64,000 bases of DNA, from contig NZ_JARNTX010000007.1 in NCBI RefSeq assembly GCF_029433095.1, positions 1-64,000 of the forward strand, read 5' to 3'. The first letter of the stretch is position 1. Each line of letters starts with the position of its first letter. This DNA is from Hymenobacter sp. YC55 (lineage in GTDB: Bacteria > Bacteroidota > Bacteroidia > Cytophagales > Hymenobacteraceae). Of this stretch, positions 16,318 through 24,862 are shown piece after piece. The notes beneath the pieces are model-generated. The model worked only from the letters and a program-made list of their open reading frames with translations. It was not told the origin of the DNA and did no database searches. The position numbers and the translations under genes were made by a program.

Positions 16318-18705
16318 TTAAAAGGTTACCCGGTAAAATGGGATGGGCAGCAGGCCCTGCTGATAGGCCGTGCCCAGCTGGTTGGTGCGTGCGTTGTAGG
16401 CTCGCTGAAACACGTTCTGTCGGTTGGTGAGGTTCTGCACGTCCAGGGCCAGTTCGTGCGTGAGCCGGGCGCGGTTGATTTTATAGCTCAGCTTCACATC
16501 GGTCCGGAAGTAGCCCGGTAGCCGCTCACTATAGGCCTGGTCGTCGCGGTACACCGCGGCGCGGGCCTGGCGGGAGGCTTCGGCGTTGAGGGGCGTGACG
16601 TAACGCCCACCTGCGCGGGTGGCTTTGAGGCTAACGGTGAACATATTACCGCGCTGGCCTAGCCGAAACTCACGGCCGGCCAGCGCGTTGGCCACGTACC
16701 GTGTATTGAAGGGCGTGTTGCGCCGCACGCCATCGCTGCCCGCGTACTGCGAGTCGAACCCCGAGCCCGTGAGCAGAAAGTAGTAGCCCTGGGCGAAGGT
16801 GCGCTCCAGCGTCAGCTCCAGGCCGTAGTTGCGGCCGGTTCCCTCGTTGACCAGATGGTCGCGGCTGGCGATGTCGAAGTCGGCCCCTTCCGTCAAGCCC
16901 GAATACGCGCTGGGCGTTTGCTCCACCGGCGCCTCGAACAGGGCTTGGTAATATCCCTCGACGCGCAGGCGCAGGTTATCGGCCAGTTGCCGGTCGTAGC
17001 CCAGCACGAAATGGTGGCTGCGAGTGAAACCCAACGCGTGGTTGGTGAGGGCGTAGGAACCGTCGGCCTGCGGACTTTGGTAGAAATAGGTGAGCAGCGG
17101 CGCGAGGCTGCTGTGCAGGCCGTAGGCGGCGCTCAGCGTGCTGGTGGGCGTGAGCTGGTAGCGCAGCCCCAGGCGCGGTTCCACGACGGTTTTCCCGTTC
17201 AGAGCGAAGCGCAAGGCACTCACGCCGGCATTGAGCGTGAGCAGGGCACTGAAGCGGTGATGCCACTGCCCGTAGAGTTGCGTTAGCGCCGTCTGGCCCC
17301 GGGCATCGCGCTCCTGATTGAGGGACGGGTAGAGCTCGGTGCTGCGGTAATCGTAGCCCAGCCCATCGACGAGGAGCCCGGCCGTCAGGCGGTTGCGCGC
17401 ACTGCCTTTATGAGCGACTTGCAGGTGGGCCGAGCGCTTGTCTTGCCGGAACCGGTCGCGCTGGGCCGGCAGTTCCGCTAGCACCCTGCGCCCGCTTTGG
17501 AAGAGAAGCGTATCCTCATCGAAGTGTTGGAGGGCGCGCGAGGCCGAGAGCGTGAGGCGGCTCACCGTGCGGGGGCTGAAGCGGTGCTCGTAGCTAACAG
17601 CCGCCACGCCCGTGCGGAAGCGAGGATAACTGTTGACGCTTTCCTCGCCGTACACGTCGGTGCGGGTCGAGTCCACATCCTGTCCCAGGAAGGTAATGGT
17701 GCTGCGGCCGGCCAGCACCCAGGCGCTGAGCGTGCCGCGCGAACCCACCGGCACATCGGTTTTAAAAGTGAAATCCTGATACTCGGGCGTGCCGGCCAGG
17801 CGGTAGCCGGCCGCCTTCAGGAGTGAGAAAATCGAGTAGCGGTAGTTAACTAAGTACGAAGCTTTCGAGTGCTTGCTATAGGGTCCTTCCGCGCCTACCT
17901 CAAAGCCATTGAAGCCGACCTGCCCCAAAAACTCGTGCTTTTCGTCGTTGCCCCGGCGCAGGCGCAAATCAAACACCGAGCCCAGGGCGTTGGCGTATTC
18001 GGCCGGAAAGGCGCCGGTCAGAAAGTCGGATTTGGCCAGCAGGTTGTTGTTGAGCAGACTCACGGGCCCGCTCGTGGTGTTCTGGGAGCCGAAGTGGTTG
18101 GGATTCGGGATATTGACGCCTTCGAGCCGCCAAAGCAGCGTGGCGGGTGAGTTCCCGCGCACGACCAAGTCATTGCGGCCGTCGTTGACGCTGGTGACGC
18201 CGGCAAAATTCTGGGCCATGCGGGCCGGGTCGCCGAGGGCGCCGGCGTAGCGGTTGGCTTCGAGCGGGGAAAACGGGCGGGTGGACACGGTGGCCATCTC
18301 CTGATTAGGCACGGTCTGATCCTCCCCTCGCCGGTAGGTGACCTGCACCTCGCCCAAGGGCGTCAAGCGCTCGGTCAATTGAACGTCGAGGACCACTTCC
18401 TTACCCGCACTTACGCTTACGTCGTGGAGCAGCAGCTCTTCATAGCCAAGACTGGTAACGCGCAATTGCACGCGGCCAACGGGTACATTCACTAATCGAA
18501 AGCGACCCTGAGCATCCGTATTGCCGCCTAAGGCGGACGTGACGCCCAGTACCACCACCGTAGCCCCAATAATGGGCGCTTGGGCAGCCGCGTCGCGTAC
18601 CGTGCCCCGTACTGTTTGCGTGGCGGGCGTAGGCTGGGCAATAGCCAGCTGGCAGCTGGCTGTCAGCAGGAGGGCCAATAGGATCTGTACAGAAGAGGGC
18701 ATCAC
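16318..18705 (-). CDS. TonB-dependent outer-membrane receptor with carboxypeptidase-like N-domain
   Basis: A 795-aa protein. Residues 1-23 form a signal peptide ending near AIAQ. Residues 30-112 are a CarboxypepD_reg-like beta sandwich (VRGTVRDAAAQAPIIGATVV). A plug domain follows (FAGVTSVNDGRNDLVVRGNS), then a beta-barrel to a terminal aromatic strand (IPFYRVTF). At 795 residues it is somewhat short, without a SusD partner next to it, so it resembles the stand-alone Bacteroidota TonB receptors rather than a SusCD pair. It is the first gene of a unit with a LytS kinase and LytTR regulator, which suggests sensing of its ligand or autoregulation. Confidence 0.9.
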   Translation of the reverse strand: MMPSSVQILLALLLTASCQLAIAQPTPATQTVRGTVRDAAAQAPIIGATVVVLGVTSALGGNTDAQGRFRLVNVPVGRVQLRVTSLGYEELLLHDVSVSAGKEVVLDVQLTERLTPLGEVQVTYRRGEDQTVPNQEMATVSTRPFSPLEANRYAGALGDPARMAQNFAGVTSVNDGRNDLVVRGNSPATLLWRLEGVNIPNPNHFGSQNTTSGPVSLLNNNLLAKSDFLTGAFPAEYANALGSVFDLRLRRGNDEKHEFLGQVGFNGFEVGAEGPYSKHSKASYLVNYRYSIFSLLKAAGYRLAGTPEYQDFTFKTDVPVGSRGTLSAWVLAGRSTITFLGQDVDSTRTDVYGEESVNSYPRFRTGVAAVSYEHRFSPRTVSRLTLSASRALQHFDEDTLLFQSGRRVLAELPAQRDRFRQDKRSAHLQVAHKGSARNRLTAGLLVDGLGYDYRSTELYPSLNQERDARGQTALTQLYGQWHHRFSALLTLNAGVSALRFALNGKTVVEPRLGLRYQLTPTSTLSAAYGLHSSLAPLLTYFYQSPQADGSYALTNHALGFTRSHHFVLGYDRQLADNLRLRVEGYYQALFEAPVEQTPSAYSGLTEGADFDIASRDHLVNEGTGRNYGLELTLERTFAQGYYFLLTGSGFDSQYAGSDGVRRNTPFNTRYVANALAGREFRLGQRGNMFTVSLKATRAGGRYVTPLNAEASRQARAAVYRDDQAYSERLPGYFRTDVKLSYKINRARLTHELALDVQNLTNRQNVFQRAYNARTNQLGTAYQQGLLPIPFYRVTF

Positions 18706-19023
18706 TGCGGGTCGTTAGGGAACAGCACGAAGATGGGCCGGCGCCGGCATCGGCGAAACGAAAAGGTCAGTGAACCGTCGCGCAAGCCAGGGTCAATCGT
18801 CGCCTAGCGGGTCTGAGTCGTACCACTACCAGTGGGAGGACGGCCGTGCTTGGTCTACCTGCCAGCCGACAAACACTGGCTCCACAAGCCCCGGTGGCGG
18901 TTGCAGCACTCTACCATCAATGGCCAAAGTAGACCCTACTGCCGAGCGGTTCAACGATATAGTTATATCATCATGCAGAAAATACAAGTCACATTTATCC
19001 TTAATCTGCCCTTGTTTGTGGCT
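18706..19023. other. upstream region of the TonB receptor operon
   Basis: The 318 bp before the palindrome should contain the promoter of the receptor-kinase-regulator unit, but no exact TTG/TAnnTTTG pair was found. Short frames on both strands have no family signature. A transcript reading rightward here would end at the strong hairpin at 19024. Confidence 0.35.
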
Positions 19024-19074
19024 CACTAGGCCCCGAGCTTTGTCGGCCGACAAAGCTCGGGGCCTAGTGTTTTT
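19024..19074 (+). terminator. 46-bp perfect palindrome followed by T-run
   Basis: Bases 19024-19046 (beginning CACTAGGCCCCGAGCTTTG) are the exact reverse complement of 19047-19069, so the 23-bp arms abut with no spacer, and TTTTT follows at 19070-19074. This fits a very strong intrinsic terminator on the plus strand. No clear gene precedes it on that strand, so it may end an unrecognised transcript or small RNA, or be a mobile palindromic unit. Confidence 0.6.
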
Positions 19075-19095
19075 CTACTTGCTATTTCTATTCCT

Positions 19096-19290
19096 ATGCT
19101 TGCAATAACTACTCTCTCCCCTGCGCTTCTGAGCCCAGTTGATCCCCTTGTCTTTGCTACGATCGATGGGTACCTGCTCTCCCGTCGAGAGGGAGAAGCC
19201 GCTTTGCGTGAGGGCCGCGCGGTGTTGGTCGGTGATTTATTGGTGGTCTTGTTTACGGCCCAACATTCGGTAACCTACCTTGTCGCCTAA
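19096..19290 (+). CDS. small hypothetical protein (64 aa)
   Basis: A 64-aa frame starting MLAITTLSPALLSPVDPLVF, then an arginine- and glutamate-rich middle (SRREGEAALREGRA) and a hydrophobic end (LLVVLFTAQHSVTYLVA). After the TAA the same frame stays open with plausible residues (SRIKLIGLYPTHGVVRSA) to 19396. It may therefore be the 5' part of a longer gene cut by a nonsense change. No family recognised. Confidence 0.35.
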   Translation: MLAITTLSPALLSPVDPLVFATIDGYLLSRREGEAALREGRAVLVGDLLVVLFTAQHSVTYLVA

Positions 19291-19747
19291 GCCGGCAGCC
19301 GGATTAAACTTATCGGCCTATACCCCACTCATGGTGTCGTCCGGTCCGCTGCTGCGTTCGCCGCTTGGGCTATGGTAGCCGCAACTCGCGCGGCTTAACA
19401 CCCTCCAACTCCTTACGCGGTCTGGAAGCCCAGCCACCCGTTCTCTCGACATAGAGCAAGCCTTATTCGGGATCGGTCAGCACAGGATGTCCCGACCGGA
19501 CTCCCGGGGGCGCTCACCGTCTACGCAGATGGAGTCAGCTGGAAGTTAAGTGAGTTCTCAGCAGGACCGAACAGCTTGTTGGCTCGCAACGGGTCCTCAT
19601 GGAACACGGTTCGTGTCTTCCTCCCGTTCTGCATGATCTTTTTTACCTTTATAGCGCTCTTACGTGGCTTTGCAGCCCTTATGTATCCGGGCGTCCCTGC
19701 CGCCCACTGGTCGGGCGGCCAAGTGCTAGCCTCTCGATCGCTTCCTT
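19291..19747. other. 457 bp, possibly decayed coding sequence
   Basis: In the frame of the preceding small gene, a segment around 19486-19575 reads DVPTGLPGALTVYADGVSWK, which looks protein-like, but it is bounded by stops upstream and continues into an unconvincing hydrophobic frame. I see no intact gene. The stretch ends at the promoter side of the STAS-like gene at 19748. Confidence 0.3.
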
Positions 19748-20164
19748 ATGCCGCTTACTTCGCATACCGTGTATTTCGAAAATCCCGTCGGCCGCCTGAG
19801 CGAACATGCCCACGGGTATGCCATCGTGCACTACAAACCCGGTAAACGGGTATTTCATGAGTTTGAGGCCCTGCTCACCCACCTCACGCACTTGCTCCGG
19901 CGCCGGGGTTGGCATAAAGTGTTCTCCGACCAGCGAGCCCTGGCCCCCTTTACCGCGCAAGAACAAGCCTACATCCGGGAGCGGTGGCAGGAAGCGTCTC
20001 CGAGTAGGCACCGGGAGCGGCTTGTGGCTGTGCTCCTGCCGCAGGACGTCTACGCGCGGCTCTCAGCCCACCTCGTGATCAACGATGCCCACGAAGGCGA
20101 CGTCACCTACCGCATATTTGACGACGAGGCTACCGCCGGGGCGTGGCTGCGCCAAATGGTGTAA
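19748..20164 (+). CDS. STAS-like short signalling protein, MPL family (138 aa)
   Basis: Starts MPLTSHTVYFENPVGRLSEH and is a close paralog of the gene at 4973-5389: same length, same start, and most residues identical by eye, including THLLRRRGWHKVFSDQRALA, LLPQDVYARLSAHLV and NDAHEGDVTYRIF. The two genes lie in opposite orientations about 14 kb apart. The fold inferred from strand-helix alternation and the terminal AGAWLRQMV helix is STAS-like. Function unknown; the conservation of two copies implies a selected role rather than chance frames. Confidence 0.68.
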   Translation: MPLTSHTVYFENPVGRLSEHAHGYAIVHYKPGKRVFHEFEALLTHLTHLLRRRGWHKVFSDQRALAPFTAQEQAYIRERWQEASPSRHRERLVAVLLPQDVYARLSAHLVINDAHEGDVTYRIFDDEATAGAWLRQMV

Positions 20165-20278
20165 CCCGTCGCGCGACTTTCTCTGCTCGCGTCCACCCGT
20201 CTGTTGCCGCGCAAAAGTCATTAAGATAACTACTTCGAGAGCGTATCGCGGCCCACGGGGAGCCGTATACCCTTCTCT

Positions 20279-20406
20279 ATGGAGGAGTCACTCGAAGAAA
20301 CCCGCCGCCAACGCGCCCTAGCTTGGATGCTGACCCTGCTCGCCGCTTTCTCTGCGCAAGCGCAATCCTGTATCTGGTAAGGCACCCCAGGGTCAGTAGC
20401 GACTAG
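20279..20406 (+). pseudogene. tiny single-span membrane protein, probably frameshifted
   Basis: ATG 20279 opens a 33-codon frame, MEESLEETRRQRALAWMLTL, ending at 20380. In another frame the hydrophobic stretch continues as CASAILYLVRHPRVSSD to TAG 20404-20406. Joined, the two give a charged N-terminus, one membrane helix and a basic tail, a typical layout for a very small membrane protein. One indel near 20350 would explain the break. No homologue is recognised. Confidence 0.3.
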
Positions 20407-20823
20407 CTACGTCCGCTGTTGACAACTACGCAGCCAGTCCTCGGCCTCAGTCACAGTGTGAAACAACTGCAGGTCGAGAGCGCCTATCACAGGCTGCAGA
20501 AAGGTACGGGTTAAAATATCGACCCGCGTATCGCCTTGCACCACGTGGGCAATGTACCGTAAGCCCAGCTGCTGGGCGTGCGGCAGCCAGGCCTGTTCGA
20601 GCCACTCCACGGAGTCGAACCAGGGGCCTTGCAAGGCTAAATTATCATTGAGCAAATAGGCACAGTGAAAAGGGCCCGCGGCGCCCAGGTAGCCCTCGGC
20701 ACCCCGCCGCGCTTCAAGTGGGTCGACGTAGCCGCCCCAGGTGGCGCGCAGCCACCCGTCGCTTTCTTCAAAGGTGAGGGTGCACCAGCTCCCGTCGGCA
20801 TCCGGTAAGGTATGAAGTAACAT
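20407..20823 (-). CDS. STAS-like short signalling protein (138 aa)
   Basis: Starts MLLHTLPDADGSWCTLTFEE. It belongs to the same short-protein group as 28769-29215 and 29219-29641: an N-terminal beta strand, a W-G-G-Y-V motif, a helix with A-x-G-Y-L, a strand followed by LLNDNLALQGPW, an FDSVEWLEQAWLPHAQQLGL helix, another strand, and a final EAEDWLRSC helix. This order matches STAS/SEC14-like domains, in which the N-D-x-x turn ends the central strand. It is convergent with the tiny frameshifted gene upstream. Partner and ligand are unknown. Confidence 0.65.
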   Translation of the reverse strand: MLLHTLPDADGSWCTLTFEESDGWLRATWGGYVDPLEARRGAEGYLGAAGPFHCAYLLNDNLALQGPWFDSVEWLEQAWLPHAQQLGLRYIAHVVQGDTRVDILTRTFLQPVIGALDLQLFHTVTEAEDWLRSCQQRT

Positions 20824-21348
20824 CGGTGATAGTTTCTAGGATCAGCTTACACGTTCCAGGCGGGTCTTGCCAGCATTAGCCAAGTGCTACGGGTTCTAGC
20901 AGCCAGCCGTTGCCCTACGGACAGAAGACCCATAAGGCGGTGCAGGTATAGTGGCAAGTAGATCAGGCACATGGATATAGCCCAGAGCTTAAGTTAAGAC
21001 GATTCGCTTGCCTGCCCGCTCGGCTGCATCGCCTTGCGTTAGCTGCCGCTGGTTAGTCATATCTTAAGCACATCGTATCTGGCAGCAAATCGACGAGATT
21101 GCTTAGAGAGAATCGGCACCAAATCGCGGGTAGCGACCAGGATTTCACAAAGGGAAGACTGTCGGAGATAATCTGGCAGACAAGGTGAACAAAGTACGCG
21201 GTGACCATGCGCAATCTGTTACGCGTGGTCGGTCCCACAGCTTCATCACCCGCAACGCCGTTGACACCAAGCAGCAGCTATATTTACTACCTCAGCCCCT
21301 CACTCATTTTCTGGTAGTGGCTTGGCATTCCTCGACCCCTATAGGCAT
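20824..21348. other. 525 bp without a recognisable gene
   Basis: This lies between two divergent genes and should hold both promoters. Frames here are short and unsupported. No repeat or RNA structure stands out. Confidence 0.4.
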
Positions 21349-22647
21349 ATGCGGCATCTGCTACCCCTTCTGCTCGGCTGGTTCATGGTTTCCCCGCTGG
21401 TCGTCCGTGCCCAGGCACCGGACGTGAAGGCAATTAAAGCCGGCAAGCTGTTCGACAGCGAGCGTGGCGTTCTGCTGACCAAGCAAACCATCCTGGTTAG
21501 CGGCAACACGATTACGGCGGTGGGCAGCGAAGTCCAGATTCCGCGGGGAGCCACCCTCATCGACCTGAGTGAGTACACCGTTCTACCGGGCCTGATTGAA
21601 TCCCACAGCCACCTGCTCATGGAGCACCCGGGCACCGAGGACAATACGCTAACCGTTACCAAGGCGGTGGCCCTGGAAGGCGATGTATTACGGGCTTTGC
21701 GGGGCGTACCCCGGGCAAAATCCTATCTGGAAGAGGGCTACACCACCGTGCGAGACGTAGGGAATGCCGGCCAGTTTGCGGACGTGGCTTTAAAACGGGC
21801 CATTGACGAAGGCAGTGTAGTCGGCCCCCGGCTATACGTGTCCGGCCCCGGTCTCGCCGCTGAAGGGGGGCAAGTACCCGGCCTGGCACCCGGACAAACG
21901 CACTTCATTGCGGGCGAGTACCGCATCATCCGCGGCGTAGAGGACGCCCGCCTGGCCGTGCGGGAGCATGTGTACCACGGGGCCGATCTGATCAAGATCT
22001 ATTCCAACAGCTCCCCCAACAAGACCTATCTGTCGGTGGAGGAAATGAAAGCCATCGTGGAAGAGGCTCATCTGCACCAGTTGAAAGTTACGGCGCATGC
22101 GACTACGGACCTAGCCATCCGCCGCGCCGTGCGAGCGGGCGTCGATGGCATCGAGCATGGGTACGTGGTCGCGGACTCCACCTTGCAGCTGATGCGAGAA
22201 CGGAAGGTTGTGCTTGTGCCGACCGACATGGACTTTCTGCTCGCGAAAAAGCAGGTAGACAAGTTGAAGATGAACCTGAGTAGGGAGCAGATTCGAGACT
22301 TGGCCAAGCCGTATCACGAGCGCCTACTCCGGGCCCGACGGGCCAACACCACCATCGCCGCAGGCTCCGATATGTACATGGACTTGGGATTATCCCGGGG
22401 GCAGGCCGCCAAACGGGTGCTGTTTGCCTATGCCGAGGCCGGTCTGCCGCTAAACGAGATCCTGCAGGCCGCTACCTGGAATGGCGCGCAGCTGCTGGGC
22501 GAGCCGCGGCTCGGTCGACTCCAGGCCGGGGCCTGGGCTGACCTCATTGCCGTGAAAGGCAACCCGCTGGAAGATCTGTCGGCCCTGGAGAAGGTGGTCT
22601 TGGTGCTAAAAAACGGTCAGCTCGTTCTCTCGACTCGTCAACCTTAA
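21349..22647 (+). CDS. secreted amidohydrolase (imidazolonepropionase-like)
   Basis: A 432-aa protein from ATG 21349 (MRHLLPLLLGWFMVSPLVVR), which gives a signal peptide ending near VRAQA. Metal-site motifs of the amidohydrolase superfamily are in order: HSH in GLIESHSHLLMEH, the carboxylated-Lys candidate in GADLIKIYSNSS, His in KVTAHATT, His in GIEHGYV and Asp in IAAGSDMYM. The C-terminal composite beta domain is GRLQAGAWADLIAVKGNPLE. It matches the Bacteroidota branch annotated as imidazolonepropionase-like or Xaa-Pro dipeptidase-like; such enzymes hydrolyse amides or dipeptides in the periplasm. The substrate is not known. Confidence 0.9.
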   Translation: MRHLLPLLLGWFMVSPLVVRAQAPDVKAIKAGKLFDSERGVLLTKQTILVSGNTITAVGSEVQIPRGATLIDLSEYTVLPGLIESHSHLLMEHPGTEDNTLTVTKAVALEGDVLRALRGVPRAKSYLEEGYTTVRDVGNAGQFADVALKRAIDEGSVVGPRLYVSGPGLAAEGGQVPGLAPGQTHFIAGEYRIIRGVEDARLAVREHVYHGADLIKIYSNSSPNKTYLSVEEMKAIVEEAHLHQLKVTAHATTDLAIRRAVRAGVDGIEHGYVVADSTLQLMRERKVVLVPTDMDFLLAKKQVDKLKMNLSREQIRDLAKPYHERLLRARRANTTIAAGSDMYMDLGLSRGQAAKRVLFAYAEAGLPLNEILQAATWNGAQLLGEPRLGRLQAGAWADLIAVKGNPLEDLSALEKVVLVLKNGQLVLSTRQP

Positions 22648-22758
22648 CCAGCTGACCGTCTTTACCGGCCGTTGGTGCCAGAGGCAGATGCCTAGCTCGG
22701 GGCCGCCCGCCACCTACTGGCCGCGCACGAATTTGGGGTGGCTCAACGGGCCTTGGCC

Positions 22759-23646
22759 TTAGGTGGCGGCCCAATAGCCGACGAGAAAGAGCACGAAGCG
22801 ATAGGGCAGCAGCAAGGCCAGCAGAAAGGCCCCGGTGAAGAGGACCGCCTTGCCCCAGCGCAGCAGCAGCGGCTGGGGCGCAAAGGCCCGCTCAAAGAAG
22901 AAAGCCGCGTAGGCGGTGGTCAGCGCGAACATGGTCGGCACCACCAGCGCGTCCTCAGCCAACAGCCGACTTAGCGGTGGCAGCACCCGCCCGAGCAAGG
23001 CGAGCGCGGCCATGGCGGCAAACAGCAGCAAGAGCCCGCCAAATAGGTAGACGCTCAGACTGAGCCACTCGACAAAGTAGCGCCGCTGCCGCCAAAATAG
23101 CAGCCACAGGGGTAGCGCCAGCAAGGGAATAAAGAGGAACACCAGGCTTTTGGAGTAGACGTGGGCTGCCGCGTCGAAACGCGTGGCAAACGCCAGCCAC
23201 CCGGGCCCCGCCAGGGGGACGTGCCGCGCCAGCAACTGGCGGGCCCAGCCTCCCCACAAGGGGGCGTGCAGGTGATAGGGGAGCCGCGTTTCGAAGGGGC
23301 TGAAGTGACTCAGGCCGGCCAACAGGTAAAACAGCAGGTTAGTGATCAGGAACAGCTGCACGGGGGGCGCGTGGGCGACGCGGCGGCCCTGCAGCCACTC
23401 GGCTGCCAGCCACCCCGGACGGCGCAGCTGGGCACCCAGATCGCGCAGCACCCGCACATCGAAGTGGGTGAGCACGTCGACGGTGTGTTCGAGAAAATGG
23501 GCCAGGGCATAATCGTGGCGGTGCAAGCGCTTTTCCCCACAGGCATGGCAGTAGGACCCGACCAAGGGGGTGTGGCAACTAGCGCAAGCAGGCGCCGGGG
23601 CGCTGCTCGGCGGGAGCGGAATGGAAGGGGAAGGCAGCGGATTCAT
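22759..23646 (-). CDS. DUF3667 zinc-ribbon membrane protein
   Basis: A 295-aa protein. After a proline-rich start it has a zinc ribbon, CASCHTPLVGSYCHACGEK (CxxC-x8-CxxC), followed by HRHDYALAHFLEH and LRDLGAQLRRPGWLAAEWLQ, the signature of DUF3667. Five to six hydrophobic segments follow, ending in LLLPYRFVLFLVGYWAAT. It is an inner-membrane protein with the ribbon in the cytoplasm. Family function is unknown. It is convergent with the amidohydrolase gene, 111 bp apart. Confidence 0.87.
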   Translation of the reverse strand: MNPLPSPSIPLPPSSAPAPACASCHTPLVGSYCHACGEKRLHRHDYALAHFLEHTVDVLTHFDVRVLRDLGAQLRRPGWLAAEWLQGRRVAHAPPVQLFLITNLLFYLLAGLSHFSPFETRLPYHLHAPLWGGWARQLLARHVPLAGPGWLAFATRFDAAAHVYSKSLVFLFIPLLALPLWLLFWRQRRYFVEWLSLSVYLFGGLLLLFAAMAALALLGRVLPPLSRLLAEDALVVPTMFALTTAYAAFFFERAFAPQPLLLRWGKAVLFTGAFLLALLLPYRFVLFLVGYWAAT

Positions 23647-23948
23647 CCGCCTTAAGATAGCAACTCGCCCGGAGCTACACCCTATGCTCTGCGCTACATC
23701 TCGTTACGGGCTGCCATGCCACCCCTCGGGCTTGCTTATACCAGGGCCAGGTCCACGCCGGTGGTGAGCGGACCTGTTTGGTACTGGGTAGCGCCGTGAA
23801 GTGCGTTCACTGTCTTGGTGGGTTGCGTTCTGCTGGTCCTTACCCGCGCCGGAAGCACACCTCCCGCGGTTCTCTCGGCGCCACCTGCGGCGCCAGAGTA
23901 TCACGGAGAAAATCGTTAGCAGTGAAGCCATCGTCACAGGGTATTCTG
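23647..23948. other. 302 bp without a recognisable gene
   Basis: Frames on both strands are short and lack family signatures. The stretch is upstream of the DUF3667 gene and probably holds its promoter. Confidence 0.35.
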
Positions 23949-24101
23949 CTAGGGAGTATGGTGCGGCGGTAAGGGTGTCTGCGCGGCGGCAGCAACTACG
24001 GGAGCCGAAGAGGTTGACTTCTTCACATCAATAACGCCGGTTAGTTGCAACGCAAAAACAAGTAGGAGCATACTCGTCATGAGCCAGAAGTGGCTGTTCA
24101 T
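23949..24101 (-). CDS. small single-span membrane protein (50 aa)
   Basis: From ATG 24101 the frame reads MNSHFWLMTSMLLLVFALQL and continues with TGVIDVKKS and an alanine/proline tail ending PHHTP. One clear membrane helix and a short extracytoplasmic or cytoplasmic tail are visible; longer upstream starts (24140, 24155) add polar residues. Isolated gene, no family recognised. The compact layout makes a real small protein plausible, but there is no second line of evidence. Confidence 0.38.
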   Translation of the reverse strand: MNSHFWLMTSMLLLVFALQLTGVIDVKKSTSSAPVVAAAAQTPLPPHHTP

Positions 24102-24502
24102 TTCGTTGGCCAATGAGCTAGCAGGGTACGTAGTATTCATACAGCGGAAAGGCAAGAGGGAGCGGGACGAAGACGGCTTGGAAGATTGCTAAATATAAAT
24201 AACATAATGCAATAAATACAAGGAAACGAGGTACTGGTTAGGATTAATTTAATCGCGGTAATAACCAAGCTATGGAAACCTCTCGTCCTAGGGCGAGGCT
24301 TCTTTCTATCTTGGGCAAGCGGCTGTACTCGGTATACGCTTCGAGAGGTGCTGTGCCAACGCAGGGGCGGCAAGGGGGCAGCTGAGTGGCTTCCGCATCC
24401 TAACACACCTGGGCAAAGAAGCGGTCTAGCTACTAAAGAGTGAAGCCGTTTTGTCCTTATCTACTAGCCTGAAAGCCCAGAAACCGCTAAATTTATGTTC
24501 TT
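24102..24502. other. 401 bp AT-richer spacer
   Basis: The part at 24190-24270 is AT-rich (AATATAAATAACATAATGCA and similar), which fits a promoter region between the divergent small membrane gene and the gene at 24503. No gene or repeat recognised. Confidence 0.35.
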
Positions 24503-24862
24503 ATGAAGCAGAACCACGTCGTAACCGGAGCCGCCTTTGCCGCTCTACTCGGACGGTTGCGCCGTGAACAGCCCACCAGCCACGTGTATTTGCACACCAA
24601 CATCGTCACGGACCGCTACTTTCTGCTGGGGGAACAGAAGCAGTTGCTGGCCGAAACCGACTACGATACGGCTGCCTTTTACACCTTGGCTTTTCGGGCC
24701 CAGGTAGCCGCGAGCGAGGGCGATGATTTCTACGTGGTGCTGGCCCTACAGGACCTGGAGGATACAAGTGGCGTGCGCGACGCCGAGTTTGCCTTGGAGT
24801 TGATGAAGTACATCTCTGCTCCTTTACCGCGTAAGCCCCGGGGTAAGCGGGGCAAAACCTAG
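24503..24862 (+). CDS. hypothetical protein (119 aa)
   Basis: Starts MKQNHVVTGAAFAALLGRLR and ends in a basic tail, PRKPRGKRGKT. The middle alternates beta-like (HVYLHTNIVTDRYFLL) and helical segments (YTLAFRAQVAASEGDDFYVV), suggesting a small alpha/beta domain with an acidic centre. The basic C-terminus could bind nucleic acid or be disordered. Nothing is recognised by family. It stands alone between two gene-poor stretches; codon use matches its surroundings. Confidence 0.55.
   Translation: MKQNHVVTGAAFAALLGRLRREQPTSHVYLHTNIVTDRYFLLGEQKQLLAETDYDTAAFYTLAFRAQVAASEGDDFYVVLALQDLEDTSGVRDAEFALELMKYISAPLPRKPRGKRGKT

Noticed and set aside
4973..20164. Inverted paralogs (4973 and 19748) as ends of an invertible segment
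   Set aside because: The proteins are very similar but the DNA differs at many third positions, so no long identical stretch supports recombination.
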